Shown: piece after piece, positions 45,131-56,448 of the stretch | Position numbering within the stretch: position 1 is the stretch's first letter | Layout: each line of letters opens with the position of its first letter | Assembly (NCBI GenBank): GCA_025267735.1 | Contig: CM046301.1 | Coordinates: 60,469,872 to 60,533,871 of the forward strand | Direction of reading: 5' to 3' | Length of the DNA stretch: 64,000 nucleotides | Origin: Mactra quadrangularis | Lineage: Eukaryota; Mollusca; Bivalvia; Venerida; Mactridae | Notes under the pieces: model-generated | Told to the model about the DNA's origin: nothing | Database searches by the model: none | The model's input: only the letters and a program-made list of their open reading frames with translations | Translations under genes and position numbers: made by a program

Positions 45131-45604
45131 CGAGACAGTCATGCAATCCAAATGTGTGTGTCTTTGCCTTGAAATAGAAATATCAGTTTGCGCATAGTAT
45201 TTAAGCTGAGGTAGAGAGTCAGCGAGTGAATCTTTCAAACCAGTGTATTAGAGAGTAGTCATACCTTTACTTGTTACGGAAGAATTTTGTTGCCGGATAC
45301 ACGAAAGGATTTAACATGTATTTTAATTCCGAAAAGATGCACTTAAATACAAAAGGCAAGCTATTTCGAATAGAAATCATTTTTCTTAATAATGAATTCA
45401 CTCGGACTCGAGAAAACATACTCCATTCGAACAAATTAAAAACTGGCGAGCTTTTCACCTAGGTGTAAATGTCCGTCATTTTAACTCTCTTAAAATTACC
45501 TGGTCCGTCTGGTCAATAGTCCGTCAATATAGTACCAAACTTTTCATAATTAAAAAAAGTCTGCAAAAATAATCTTACATCTGCTCGATCTATAACCAGA
45601 AGCA
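45131..45604. other. Intergenic, nothing recognised
   Basis: AT-rich; no exon or repeat shared in the window. Confidence 0.4.
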
Positions 45605-45800
45605 AGTTCAATTACACAAAACGCTACAGTACGTTACATAACGATGCATTCGGAACTCCTCGGTCATACATTTGTTTACTTTAACGCCGGACATTTCAAA
45701 ATAGCGTCCAAATATGTCCGAGATTATTCGCAGCAAATGGACGAGGACTTCCGAATGTATCGTTGCGGAACGTTCTATAACGTTCGCAGTTACTGAACTC
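45605..45800. repeat. Foldback element related to MITE family G
   Basis: AGTTCAATTACACAAAACG...AACGATGCATTCGGAA is mirrored by TTCCGAATGTATCGTTGCGG...CAGTTACTGAACT. Terminal words resemble family G (GTTCAATTACC, AACGTTCGC, TTACTGAAC). Confidence 0.7.
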
Positions 45801-47920
45801 AACCCTGGTCCGTAACTCTTATGCTCTTAAAATTAACTGGTCCGCTGCACTTAATCATAGTTAGAAAAGATCGCCAATAGAGCTCAGTAAGAGTAAGAAT
45901 TAAGAGTCAATGTTACACGATTACGCTTCTTTATTTATACAGTCGGCTAATAAGAAAAAAGGTATATTATTAAAATATATGAATCATATCAAATTAGTTT
46001 TCAAATGATAAATGCTCTAACAGTTGAAATATATAATATTTACAACAATATGTGATGAAGCAATCGACGATTCTTTTAATAGTTAAAGTCTGCAAAGTTA
46101 TTTCTTAAAATATAATTTCGATATTGGTGTCTTATCTTTTCAAATATAATATTGGCAAATATCAATAATATATGTACTATACACACATTATGATACGCAT
46201 ATTTGTTAAACTGTATCCGTATACTAAACTGGTCTCCTGGTCCGGTTGGTTCGCGATTTATACCTACCCCTTTTCGTGTGATTCGAAAGGATTTGCGGAA
46301 ATGTGTTGATATAAAACGCTGATTTTTCGTGTGTTGCATTGTTGCAAGAAAAATTGTTTATATGAATTCCCCCAAAAATGATTTTTCTATTTAACTTTTA
46401 ACGGAAATGGGCTGTACTATGACTGCATTAAAAACAATAAATTTGTCGGCAGTGGAAATCGAAAGGATTTTTATCATTTTTTATCACGTGACTTTTGCCC
46501 ATTGCTATCAAAATCTACCCACCACAATATCACGGCGTTGAGACGCCGTGAAATAAAAATACAGAGATTTGCATACATGTACCCCCAAGCAAAAATCCGA
46601 GTTTTTGAGAATGTTAAAAAATTTACCCTATCTTTAAAAGCAAATATCTCAAGTAAGAAGTTAGTTAGACACATGCAACTAGTTTTAAAATTTTCTGCAG
46701 TATTAACTGCCCATATAATGAAATATTTAAGAAATTTTACCGTTTCTAAAATTTTTTATAAGAATTTGTATTAGATTACTGTACTGAAACTGCAAGAGAT
46801 TTTATAGAGAAAAATAACGTCAAAATGGTCAATTACAAATAATACTACTTCATACAAATATATCATCTAAAATTGGTATTTGAGATGGAAAATGTATGTT
46901 TAACTCTGCATTATCATATAAAAACCTTCTCTCCATTGCTTTTTGGCAAGCTTGAGGGGACTATTTGGGGATTAAACTTGTACCAGCTATGTTTTCTGCT
47001 GTTGTCGTTTTTTGCACTAACAGTTGGACACTAGAGTTAGTAATGTTGGCATATTATGTGCCTTAGCTTTCAAATTATGCTGTTGATTGTATTGTTTTTT
47101 TATAATTAGAATATGATGATATTAAAAACAGAAAATGTGCAACGATTTTGTCTTTATATGCTGACTTTGGTACGATTATTTGTGGGAATTCGGCAATAAA
47201 TCAATATAAGTTAAACATTCTTTCCAGTTTATCGATATTTGTGCAGTTTATTTTACCTTTGTTCATTTTCAGTACACAAAATAGATTAAACAATCAAAAC
47301 CCCATTTTGCCCCAAATTCTCCATTTCGTCCATTTCGCCTCAAAATCTCCATTTCGTGTTTCAGTCATACCCAATTTACATCGCAAAAAAAAGATGAAAA
47401 AAAATGTATTTTACACCTGTACAAACAGAATCAACGCAAAAGTTATGATCCACTACGGCTTTTCATTGTTTTTATGTCGATAAACCATTATTTTTACGAT
47501 AACTAACTACGATCACGCTGAAGAGCGTCTGGTTTCGCCATTTTCGGAAAATGCGTTACCCTATGACTTCTGGAAAATCCCACGTCACGTGGTGAAAATT
47601 TCTAAAAATAGCAATTACGAAACTTGACGAAGATAGGTATTTGGGAAAAACCTACTTAATTATTGATTTGATAAAGGGAGATAACCGCTGCGGGGAGTTT
47701 GGTTTGACGTGTCTATTTTTAGTTTTATCTATTTTTAGACACAACCCCCCCCCCCATTTTTTTGTTGATTTTTGGCAGTTTTTGCAAATATCAAGAGGCT
47801 TTGTCAAAAAAGAATTGTCAACTTGATATGCCGGTATATGTGTGCTCCAGCGACAAACAAAAGATTTATTTAAAGCTGCGCAGTTTCTTCCACAAAACAG
47901 GAAACTCACAAATTTAATAG
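45801..47920. other. Intergenic with a small perfect hairpin
   Basis: Hairpin CACGGCG-TTGAGA-CGCCGTG at 46532-46551. A short poly-C run lies near 47744-47755. No gene recognised. Confidence 0.5.
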
Positions 47921-48105
47921 TATAGATGTGGAGCTGTGACTCTCAAAGTGTAAACCCCGGAAACTGGACATAGTGAGGCTTACTTAATAATTATTGGGTA
48001 ATATGTCAGACTTTTTACTAGAAACCGATTCACATCTGGAGACGTAATTCATTTTACCCATAAAATATTGTGTTTGACACGTAACTTATTATTGTTACAA
48101 TATAA
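47921..48105. repeat. ~185-bp duplicated segment, copy 1
   Basis: GTGGAGCTGTGACTCTCAAA ... GTTTGACACGTAACTT, repeated at 48899-49084 with few differences, about 980 bp apart in direct orientation. Confidence 0.85.
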
Positions 48106-48251
48106 ACAAGAAATGTCTTTAAAAAAGACAAACGGCGTCGATTTAAAAACAAGAGGGCCCAAAGGGCCCTGGGTGCTCACCTGAGGAAAAGGTCAAAGGT
48201 CACAGAAGAGCCATTTACATAGGACCACTAATGTTAAAACCTATTTTTTGA
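48106..48251 (+). repeat. Dispersed repeat with GGGCCC hairpin and DR1 motif, copy 2
   Basis: AACAAGAGGGCCCAAAGGGC then CCTGGGTGCTCACCTGAGG and AGGTCAAAGGTCA at 48190-48202. Truncated after ~145 bp. Confidence 0.8.
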
Positions 48252-48898
48252 CGTGGTGATGGATTGCCAGATTCCGTTAGTATTTGCTCATACAAGTTGT
48301 GACCACGCATCATCACTTCATCAACAACATTTGCAGACCAGTTTCGCAGACTTGGCACATGATTGCCTACCGTAAACAATATCACAGCCAATGCAATTGC
48401 CGTACACTGATAACCACAGGGAATTGTCAAGTTACCTCCCTTTGATTTTTCCAACATACCTTTAATATACTTATATACAAGGGGTACAACTGCGTTTACT
48501 AGACCGATTCATCTAGATTTCTTATTTTGTGGCTCACAAAAAATACTGATACCCTAGTAGCACTTTAACCGCACGATTAAATTGATTAAACATAACTCTT
48601 CGAGCTATAAATATTAAATGTTTCATAGGGCAGATCATTAAAACACTCGCCAACAAAAAACAATTCTTTTTGACAAATAATTTTTAGATATTCAAAATAT
48701 GAATTTCAAGACCTTTCTAGTGATATAAAATGCAAAATTGTTTGATGAAAAATGACTTAGTAATTGCAATTTTAAAATTACTGTGTTTTCATTGTATTTA
48801 CTCGCTATCATTTCTTGCCAACCAGCGAACGGTTACCTGTAGTCTTTATCAGCTCCTTGTTACTATTTATAGACATCATAACAATAACAATGAACTGG
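48252..48898. other. Intergenic, nothing recognised
   Basis: AT-rich spacer between the two 185-bp copies. Confidence 0.4.
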
Positions 48899-49084
48899 TC
48901 TATATGTGGAGCTGTGACTCTCAAAGTGTAAACCCCGGAAACTGGACGTAGTGAGGCTAATTTAATAATTATTGGGTAATATGTCAGACTTTTTACTAGA
49001 AACCGGTTCACATCTGGAGACGTAATTCATTTTACCCATAAAATATTGTGTTTGACACGTAACTTTTTATTGTTACAAAATAAA
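48899..49084. repeat. ~185-bp duplicated segment, copy 2
   Basis: Direct repeat of 47921-48105. Confidence 0.85.
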
Positions 49085-49087
49085 ATA

Positions 49088-49630
49088 ACACTTTGGAAAG
49101 CAATAGAAGTCTACCCAAAAAAAATAATCTACGAACGAAGCAAAATTTCGTAAAACACTGCATTACAATAGTGTGGCCTTTATTTTTTCGCGCGTGTCAG
49201 GGCCATCCAATCGAAGAGGGGGTTTTCTCTGTTTCCCCCGTACGTCATTCTCAGTGCTTATAAAATCATCCAATAGAACGGCGGATTTCCGAAATCCCAG
49301 AGACGTCATTATACAGAAATGTAGATCAAAATCCAGCTTAGACAGCTACGCCGAAAAACACTTTGGAAAGCAATAGAAGTCTACCCCAAAAAAATAATCT
49401 ACGAACGAAGCAAAATTTCGTAAAACACTGCATTACAATAGTGTGGCCTTTATTTTTTCGCGCGTGTCAGGGCCATCCAATCGAAGAGGGGATTTTCTCT
49501 GTTTCCCCCGTACGTCATTTTCAGTGCTTATAAAATCATCCAATAGAACGGCGGATTTCCGAAATCCCCAGACAGACGTCATTATACAGAAATGTAGGTC
49601 AAAATCCAGCTTAGACAGCTACGCCGAATA
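49088..49630. repeat. Tandem duplication of a 270-bp unit
   Basis: Units 49088-49357 and 49358-49630 are nearly identical (a few substitutions and a 3-bp indel near 49570). Each carries CCAATCG, CGTACGTCATT, CTTATAAAATC and CCAATAG in the same order. The open frames inside repeat with the DNA and have no ATG at the listed starts, so no gene is called. Confidence 0.9.
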
Positions 49631-50578
49631 AAGTACATTACTCAAAAATGAACATTTCCTGGATACGCCGAAAATTAACTCATAGGCCAATTTCAAAACA
49701 CTACTATCGACGCTTATGATATTTAGTCGGCAGAAATGTCGAAAAGCAATGTACTTTGTGTACGTAGCGTTTTTAACTCTGAATCGTGCAGTCGCCAATG
49801 ACATTAGGCCATGCCAAATTGTATTTTTGTTAAGCGTCAACTCAAGTTTGACAAACCTAGGTATCTATTCACAAAAAGCACACAAACCGAAAAAGAAAAC
49901 ACATGTCCATTCCAGCTAGTATTCACACAAATAATTACTTGGTATTTTTATGAATGTTTATGACATTAATGTAAGATTGAAGTAATTCTATAAAAAATGT
50001 ATACATGTACAACATACACATGTACATTTTCATTAATCAAATACACAGAAACAAGGAACTATCAGTATTTCCTGAGAAAAATCAGTTATCAAATCCCTGA
50101 ACAACAGAATTATTTCAGAAAATATTACCAACAATTTTGTTTGATTTTTTTGGATTAAGGACTCCAAAACCTACGCGCACCCAGACGCTATACAAAATTC
50201 CGGTACGACATGGTCTTACGTGTGGCCACCCAATATAGCCGGTTTCAAAAAAAAATCGAAAGTGTAAAGTTAAACATACTACCTGATGTCAAAGGAAAAT
50301 ATTATTATAAAATATTTAAATCCGAGTTGGTTGAGCCACTTAATTTAAGTAAATACCACAAAAGAGAGTACACATTACACCTAAGATAAAAGTTTACTCT
50401 CATTTTATAGTTGTACAGTCCGAGATTGATAAATAAACTTAAACGTTCAAAGTATGAATATATTTGTACATCAGTACGTCCTTAAGTATCATCTCGATCA
50501 AAGTGCATGTCATATATACACTGTATCAACAATGAAACACATGTATATCATATACAATTATTTCATGTACAATTCGAT
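49631..50578. other. Intergenic with a second copy of a ~90-bp repeat
   Basis: 49805-49895 repeats 43553-43640. The remainder is AT-rich and featureless. Confidence 0.5.
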
Positions 50579-50646
50579 GGTTGCCCGCAAGACTGTAGTA
50601 ACTATCCTCTTTTACAAATGCACTTACAACAGTCTTGCGGGCAACC
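50579..50646. repeat. Hairpin MITE, well preserved
   Basis: GGTTGCCCGCAAGACTGTAG and CAGTCTTGCGGGCAACC form ~23-bp arms around a ~22-bp loop. Same family as 10341-10406. Confidence 0.85.
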
Positions 50647-50703
50647 CTGGAATTGTTTTACGTGAGTTGGTGCGAATATGTACATCGAAAACTTTTCACA
50701 AAG

Positions 50704-50922
50704 CCAGCAGCGTGTTCAGTTGCCTTGAACGTTCCAAAACGTTCCGTAACGGAAGTGTCGGAACAACTCAACCCATAGACAACTCAACCCGAGACAACTC
50801 AATCCCCTTCTAACGGATTGAATTGTCCCAACTTTGAGTTGAGTTATGCACGGGTTGAGTTGTCTTCGGGTTGAGTTCTTCCGTACCCGTAACGTTAGCT
50901 AACAGTAGTTACTGAACACGGG
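50704..50922. repeat. MITE family G, copy 2
   Basis: CAGCAGCGTGTTCAGTTGCC ... AGTAGTTACTGAACACG. The interior again has mirrored ACAACTCAACCCG blocks; matches 34148-34370 throughout. Confidence 0.85.
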
Positions 50923-50990
50923 GCAGATAAAGGCATTTGTGCCTTTGATGCACAAATGAAAATAAAAATACAGCGTGGGTACTGTACTGT

Positions 50991-51155
50991 TTTATAAGGC
51001 TTAACGCCCCAGCGATACATTGTATAGGTCATATTACGGCGGCCAGTCAGCCTGTTTTTTATGACCAAGCTCCACGAACGAATGCCCTTGTCTAGAATAA
51101 AACTTACTACCCCTCCATCAGTAGACTTGCGTGTTACTGACTTAGCTTGCCAGGC
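50991..51155 (-). repeat. SINE family 1, internally deleted copy
   Basis: Tail-side GGCTTAACGCCCCAGCGATAC and head-side ATCAGTAGACTTGCG are present, but the middle of the body is missing. Confidence 0.7.
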
Positions 51156-51264
51156 ACTGCAGCACTTGAGTACCACATCACCAGCAGAGTTTCATGCATC
51201 GTCCAGTGGTTTGTCCCTTTAAACCCAGCACACCTAGTATGACAGGGCTACAGTGATAAGAAAC

Positions 51265-51660
51265 TAGGGCTGTCACGATACGGCAGAAGCGTACCGCGAT
51301 ATATTGCAATACGCTGACATCGTATCGCGACACGTACCATGATACATTTTGGGCTTTTAGATTCGTAGTGCCTCTGCTGTATTTAACAGAAACATTGCAA
51401 ATCTTATATGCAGTTATTGATAGAATCTAGCCTCTTTAAGTATTTACGGTCATTTAGGACTGAGACGCGCCCCAGTCGGTTAAATTCTTGTAACTAATGG
51501 TTAGATGGAATGAACAATGGAAAAACTGACGTTTCGCTACTTTTATTTCGCAAATGGAAGAATTCTTCAATGAAAAAAATATCGGTACATTAAAATCGTA
51601 CCGCGGTACGTATTGCTGCAGTTGCGTATTGCAATATACCGGTATATCGTGACAGCCCTA
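51265..51660. mobile_element. hAT MITE with perfect 8-bp TSD
   Basis: Ends TAGGGCTGTCACGATAC and ATATCGTGACAGCCCTA. TAAGAAAC is duplicated at 51257-51264 and 51661-51668. 396 bp, no coding capacity. Related sequence is found at both ends of the 15262-16679 composite. Confidence 0.92.
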
Positions 51661-51689
51661 TAAGAAACCACTGCAATTTGGTAGCTAGC

Positions 51690-51919
51690 TCCAGCTCTGG
51701 TTGCTTTTGCAGAGCCAAACCCACCTTGACGCCTCATCATCAGCTTTGCTTACAGCCAAGATTGTTTTTTCTATCACGTTCATTGTTCCTAGTAAACATT
51801 TTCCGCACTACTGTAGCAGATTGTCCTCTTCTATCTACTGCGACCGTGAACAGCCATGTGCTCTCGCATCTTCTTCTGCACTCCTCTATCAACTCGGCAT
51901 ATCTGAGGGGCTTTCTCTA
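51690..51919 (-). pseudogene. LINE-type retroelement protein, C-terminal remnant
   Basis: The minus-strand frame from 51916 reads RKPLRYAELIEECRRRCEST...FTVAVDRRG, and after a frameshift SKADDEASRWVWL. This resembles the C-terminal K..KY..LVEECR..GW....VEVG.RG ... A...ASRW.W region often seen after reverse transcriptases in invertebrate retroelements. It is broken by a frameshift and stops, and only ~75 codons remain. The family name is uncertain. Confidence 0.55.
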
Positions 51920-52041
51920 GTGTGCCTCATATGTCACATCTCTATTCCCTTGGGACAGAGAATCCACCAGATATAAGCTTCTAAGCCTGTGATGACCAGC
52001 GTAACATGTCTTAGCGTACATGTTGATTGATTTGCGCAGTT

Positions 52042-52130
52042 TTTGGTAGGGCTTAACTCTGAAGCAACACATTATATAGGTTATAACGGCGGTCAGTTAA
52101 CCTAGCTACTCATCGTTCCTGGAAAGGCTG
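52042..52130 (-). repeat. SINE family 1, tail fragment
   Basis: GGGCTTAACTCTGAAGCAAC ... TCCTGGAAAGGCTGG; the rest is missing. Confidence 0.7.
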
Positions 52131-52684
52131 GTTTGCACATTAATTATCATAAAAAGTGACTTTTTTGGTTGATATTTTTTGTCCTTTTTATTTAAATGTT
52201 CAGTTGTATTGTTGCTTCGTAGTTTGTTGTGAATTTCAGGACTGTGTGTATGTAATTTATCGTTGATCTTGAAAACAGGTATTATTGAGAGGTTCCTGAT
52301 ATATTAAGGGTAATTTTCCCAAGGAAATTTAAGTCGTGAATTTGATATGATGGCTAAATTGAGAGCTGGTGGTAAAAATAGATTTACTATATTTGTTGTT
52401 ATGTAGTTGCAGTAAAAGTGCCAGGATATTCGTGACCACTTTTAATTGGCATTTTATGGGTACAGTGAAACCCAAGCTATTTGAACATACTTAGAATTTC
52501 AAGTATTTTAAAATTCAGTCTAATAAATCGTTCAGAAATCAAATTAGGATTTAGTAATTGTTCCAACAAACTGTCTCCAGATTGTGTTCTATATGGGGCA
52601 AATAACTGTGTTATGAGCCATGCATTATGATAAAGAGTTATTGGCAGTTTTGTCGTGAAAGGTGTTGTTTTTAACCAAGCAGCA
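52131..52684. other. Intergenic, nothing recognised
   Basis: T-rich sequence without exons or repeats shared in the window. Confidence 0.4.
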
Positions 52685-52982
52685 TTAAAGGTACTTATTC
52701 ACAGATTTCAACTTAAACATGAACTTTTTCTGAAACTGTCTAAATTGTATGGAAACATTTTTGGGAGCCGGAATTTAGTGATTTGATAATGACAATTTTA
52801 GTGCAAATGGACATAAACTACGAATTTTAGTGCATTTTTGTGACCTTAATTGTATATTTCTGGCAATCTATAGGTCAGTTTGTCTATAATATTAAGATTT
52901 TTTTTCTCACAATTACGGACACAGAATGGTATTTTGAAAATATAGAAAAATCTTAATCAAATCTGTGAACTAGTACATTTAA
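52685..52982 (-). repeat. MITE family B, full copy, inverted
   Basis: TTAAAGGTACTTATTCACAG at one end and CTGTGAACTAGTACATTTAA at the other. Its right end matches bases 1-79 of the window. Confidence 0.85.
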
Positions 52983-53483
52983 GAAAACAATCTGAGCTTC
53001 ATCCCCCTAACTTGTTGATTGTAAAATCACTCATGGGTCAAGGTGTGTGGTATCATTTCAATGATTTCACAGGAAAACATCACCTTTGTATATTCACACA
53101 TCAAGATTTCTATCTAAAAATGTCACCAAGTATGGTTGAAGTTAGCTTAGGTGAGCTAAGAAGTAGACCTTTTATCACATGATAATCTCATTTAGATTTT
53201 TTAAAACTGGTTTACATACTCAAGGCTGTCATTTGTCCGAATTCAGAAATGCTGGACTTTAATAATGTAAATGATACACAAGCTGAGACGACATAAAGGT
53301 AGAGCTAGTCAGGGAAAACATTCTTATCAAATTTTACATTTTCACAATCATTCTTCTAACAGGGAAGCAACTCTTTCTTCACTGAAGGCAAGGATACAAT
53401 CTACTGCTTTTCCAAAATTCTGGAAAAATGACACCCATGGTACTAATTTTCATATCGTAGTCAACAGCCTCAATAACAATTTC
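52983..53483. other. Intergenic, nothing recognised
   Basis: Contains a 75-codon frame (53271-53498) running into the SINE; no domain visible, not called. Confidence 0.4.
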
Positions 53484-53767
53484 TTCGGTTGGGTTTAATG
53501 CTGTAGCAACACATAGTAAAGCCTATAATATAGGTCATATCACAGCAGTCTGTCAACCTACTCACCTTCCTTGATAGGTAGATTTAGCTGTTCAACCAGT
53601 CTGCGCCTGACAACTGCCCTACATGAATTAAAATCAGTGGTAGGAGGGAGAATGGCTGTAGAAATTATAATGATTAAGCTCCATGAAAGTATGTACAGCC
53701 TGGGAATTGAACCCACAGCCTCTCAATCAGTAGACGTGTATACTACCAACTGAGCTAGCCGGGTGGC
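53484..53767 (-). repeat. SINE family 1, near full-length copy
   Basis: GGGTTTAATGCTGTAGCAAC ... GGGAATTGAACCCACAG ... CAACTGAGCTAGCCGGGTGG; the tRNA head is well kept, the body has deletions. Confidence 0.85.
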
Positions 53768-54875
53768 TATAAAAGTTTCATCAAAATAAGAACTAACAAC
53801 TATAAACAATTAATTAAGTATATAATGAATTTATTTGTCACGTGTATTAATTATAAAGCAGGATAAAAGCAGAGGGAGGTTTAAAGTAAAGTAATAGTTT
53901 TCATGATAAAACCGATATAAGTTTTATTGATAAAAACCGATATAAGAGATATTGTTGATGATAAAATAAAACATAATAATGTACATGTACAATGATGGAA
54001 TTAAAATCATAACAGATATAAAAGTCTAGATTACAATATAGAAATTTACAAAGTTTGCTTGCCATGACAACCTAGTAGATAGAAGGTTTTGGTGAAAATA
54101 AACAAATTTTCAAAAAATTTGAAATTCATCAGAATTTTTTTCTTTCTTTTGAATATACCATTGTACATCAAGTTTTATATTAAAAAAAACCCTATATAAG
54201 TTTACAGGAACATGTAATTCATCTGGATCCATTTAAAAAAAATGGTCTAAGACAAAATACATGTACATATAATAAGTTTGAAACACTTAGTGTAATCTGA
54301 TATTCATTTCTGACCTAGTGACTAATTACAATTGTCAAAATATTGGTCTTTGAATTAAACAACCTAAATACAATGTTATATTTCAAATGTTTTGATATAG
54401 TACCAACTTCTGAACTTTTGACTGACACATTGGCAGTATAAAAGCAACATTTCTCTAAATTATAGTTGTTACAATATATAAAATACCCATTTAACACTAC
54501 CAAGTTTTTTCCATTTCGTTTAATATGCAACAAACACAAAATAGTCACAGACAGGGACTAATTCTACCATAACATTTGAACTATAATGCAGATTTAATTA
54601 CTGCTATTGACTACTTTGTGTTTGAAATTCTCAAATATGAAATGCACTAAAGACATAGAGGACATATAATGATATTACCTGATTATTGGTCCATACAGAT
54701 GTAAGTCAAAGTTCATTTTAAACCTTACATTAAATCATTTGATGACTGGCTTAAAACCCTCATGATAGATATCAGAGACTTTGATGTGAGACCACACTAC
54801 AATACAACTGTTTTTGTTATCCCTGGACCAAGCTACAGAGTATGCCATCACCTGTATAAGCACCTATCATGTATG
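53768..54875. other. Intergenic, AT-rich
   Basis: Short direct repeats of ATAAAACCGATATAAG near 53905-53950. No gene recognised. Confidence 0.4.
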
Positions 54876-55202
54876 GTGCTCATCAAAAGTTAGGAGACAA
54901 CTTTTTTACTAAAATTATTAAATTTCAATGATTGTTTTTTTATAATATAGAACCATTATTATTGAGATCAATTTGGTTTTATGATAAAATAAAAAAAATC
55001 CATGAATGCATCTCTATTATAAGTTTCAAAAACTGACAACCTATAGCCTTCAAATATTTTCTGTAACATAATTTTGAGCTACCCTTGTAGTCTCAACTAT
55101 GAATAGAATCATAACATAAAGCAAGAAAAGCATTTCAAAACAAATGGCTATCATAAAAGCTATTTAGTAGTAAAAATGTCTCCAAACTTTTGATGGGCAT
55201 GA
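54876..55202. repeat. Short element with Tc1-like inverted ends
   Basis: TGCTCATCAAAAGTTAGGAG at the left is answered by TCTCCAAACTTTTGATGGGCA at the right, a sequence style common at Tc1-like termini. No transposase inside. Confidence 0.7.
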
Positions 55203-55683
55203 AAGGTGACAAATAAAGTAAACTGTATCAACTTTAAATAATAATTGATGTAAACTGTAACACATCTTAACTTTAAGCTTTCCATGAAATCATTTTTTGT
55301 TGATTTATGAAATAAACTGAAAAATTGATACATAAATTTGTGCAAACCCTTAGAATGGAAAGTCTTTCCTGAACACATATAAAGCTTAAATATACAGAAG
55401 AAAATGATTTCATAAACAAAACCATCTGTTTACATACTCTAAGTTTTTAACTAAATCGCTGGAGATTATAAAATATTTTTCGATCTCAGTTCCAATCTCA
55501 ACTTAAAATTCTGATTTAATCTAACAAAAATTCGAACATCACTATCAACAAGACCAAAAGTGGCCTACCAGAAATTGAAATGTATAAATTTTCATCTGAC
55601 GACATACAGTTTTATTTGACTTGACCGATATTCATACATTTATGCCAAATGCCAAAATTGAGACAAACAATTTAATACATGTA

Positions 55684-56066
55684 TAGTCCAACAGAATTAA
55701 CCTGAGCTTGAACTACCTAATTATAATAATTACACACTTCACTTACATTAAATTGTGAGTTTCCATATGCGTGTATAAGGTTATACACATGTTTATAACA
55801 ACCGATGTGATTAAAGATCAATTTATTAAAAGTGGGATGTTATTGTACTTCAAATTATGGACACAATGGTTTTTGGGGAAACAAGTAAGTCAATAATATT
55901 ATGGCACAGTTTCAAAGTATTTATTCTTATGAAAACAACATTAATTGTTCAGTACGTGTATTTTGCCGAAAGTTTCTGATAAAATGTGATTTACAAACGA
56001 AAACAAATATAGACTGTAAATACAGAGTTTAATATATTCTTGCATAAAGGTCAAGCTCAGGTTAAT
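55684..56066 (+). repeat. MITE family A, copy 3
   Basis: TAGTCCAACAGAATTAACC at the left; the right end CAAGCTCAGGTTAATATAC loses the last ~10 bp of the inverted repeat. Same orientation as 5661-6056. Confidence 0.85.
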
Positions 56067-56344
56067 ATACAATGTACATGGCTAATTTTCTGTTTTATCA
56101 TTTTTTTCACCATCAAGTCTGTCTATTAAATAAAACAGACATGTTTCCTTAAACTTTTAACAATTTGTTTATTAGAAAGGGTTGACCAATAAAGATTTAT
56201 TAATTTTGAAATTTAAATAACAACGTGCACCAATTTTAGATACAAATGATAATGTATATCCTTTAAAATCATTTAGAGTTGAAATTTTGTCTATGAAATA
56301 GCACAACTTTATTAAAGCAAATACCTATATATATCTTACACATA

Positions 56345-56448
56345 TGGCCAGCATATTATCAAAAAATCTTACAATATTTTACTCTAGAATATAGTGGGAC
56401 TTCCCACTCAAATTAGTTGTATAGCGTTTCATAATACAGGCCCATATG
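56345..56448. repeat. Short MITE family F, copy 2
   Basis: GCATATTATCAAAAAATCTTAC ... GTATAGCGTTTCATAATACAGG, as at 31174-31280. Confidence 0.6.

Noticed and set aside
49173..49631. Two similar 62-67-codon frames
   Set aside because: They start at GTG, and their similarity comes from the 270-bp tandem duplication.
51678..51976. Two + strand frames (80 and 91 codons)
   Set aside because: They are antisense shadows of the minus-strand retroelement protein remnant.
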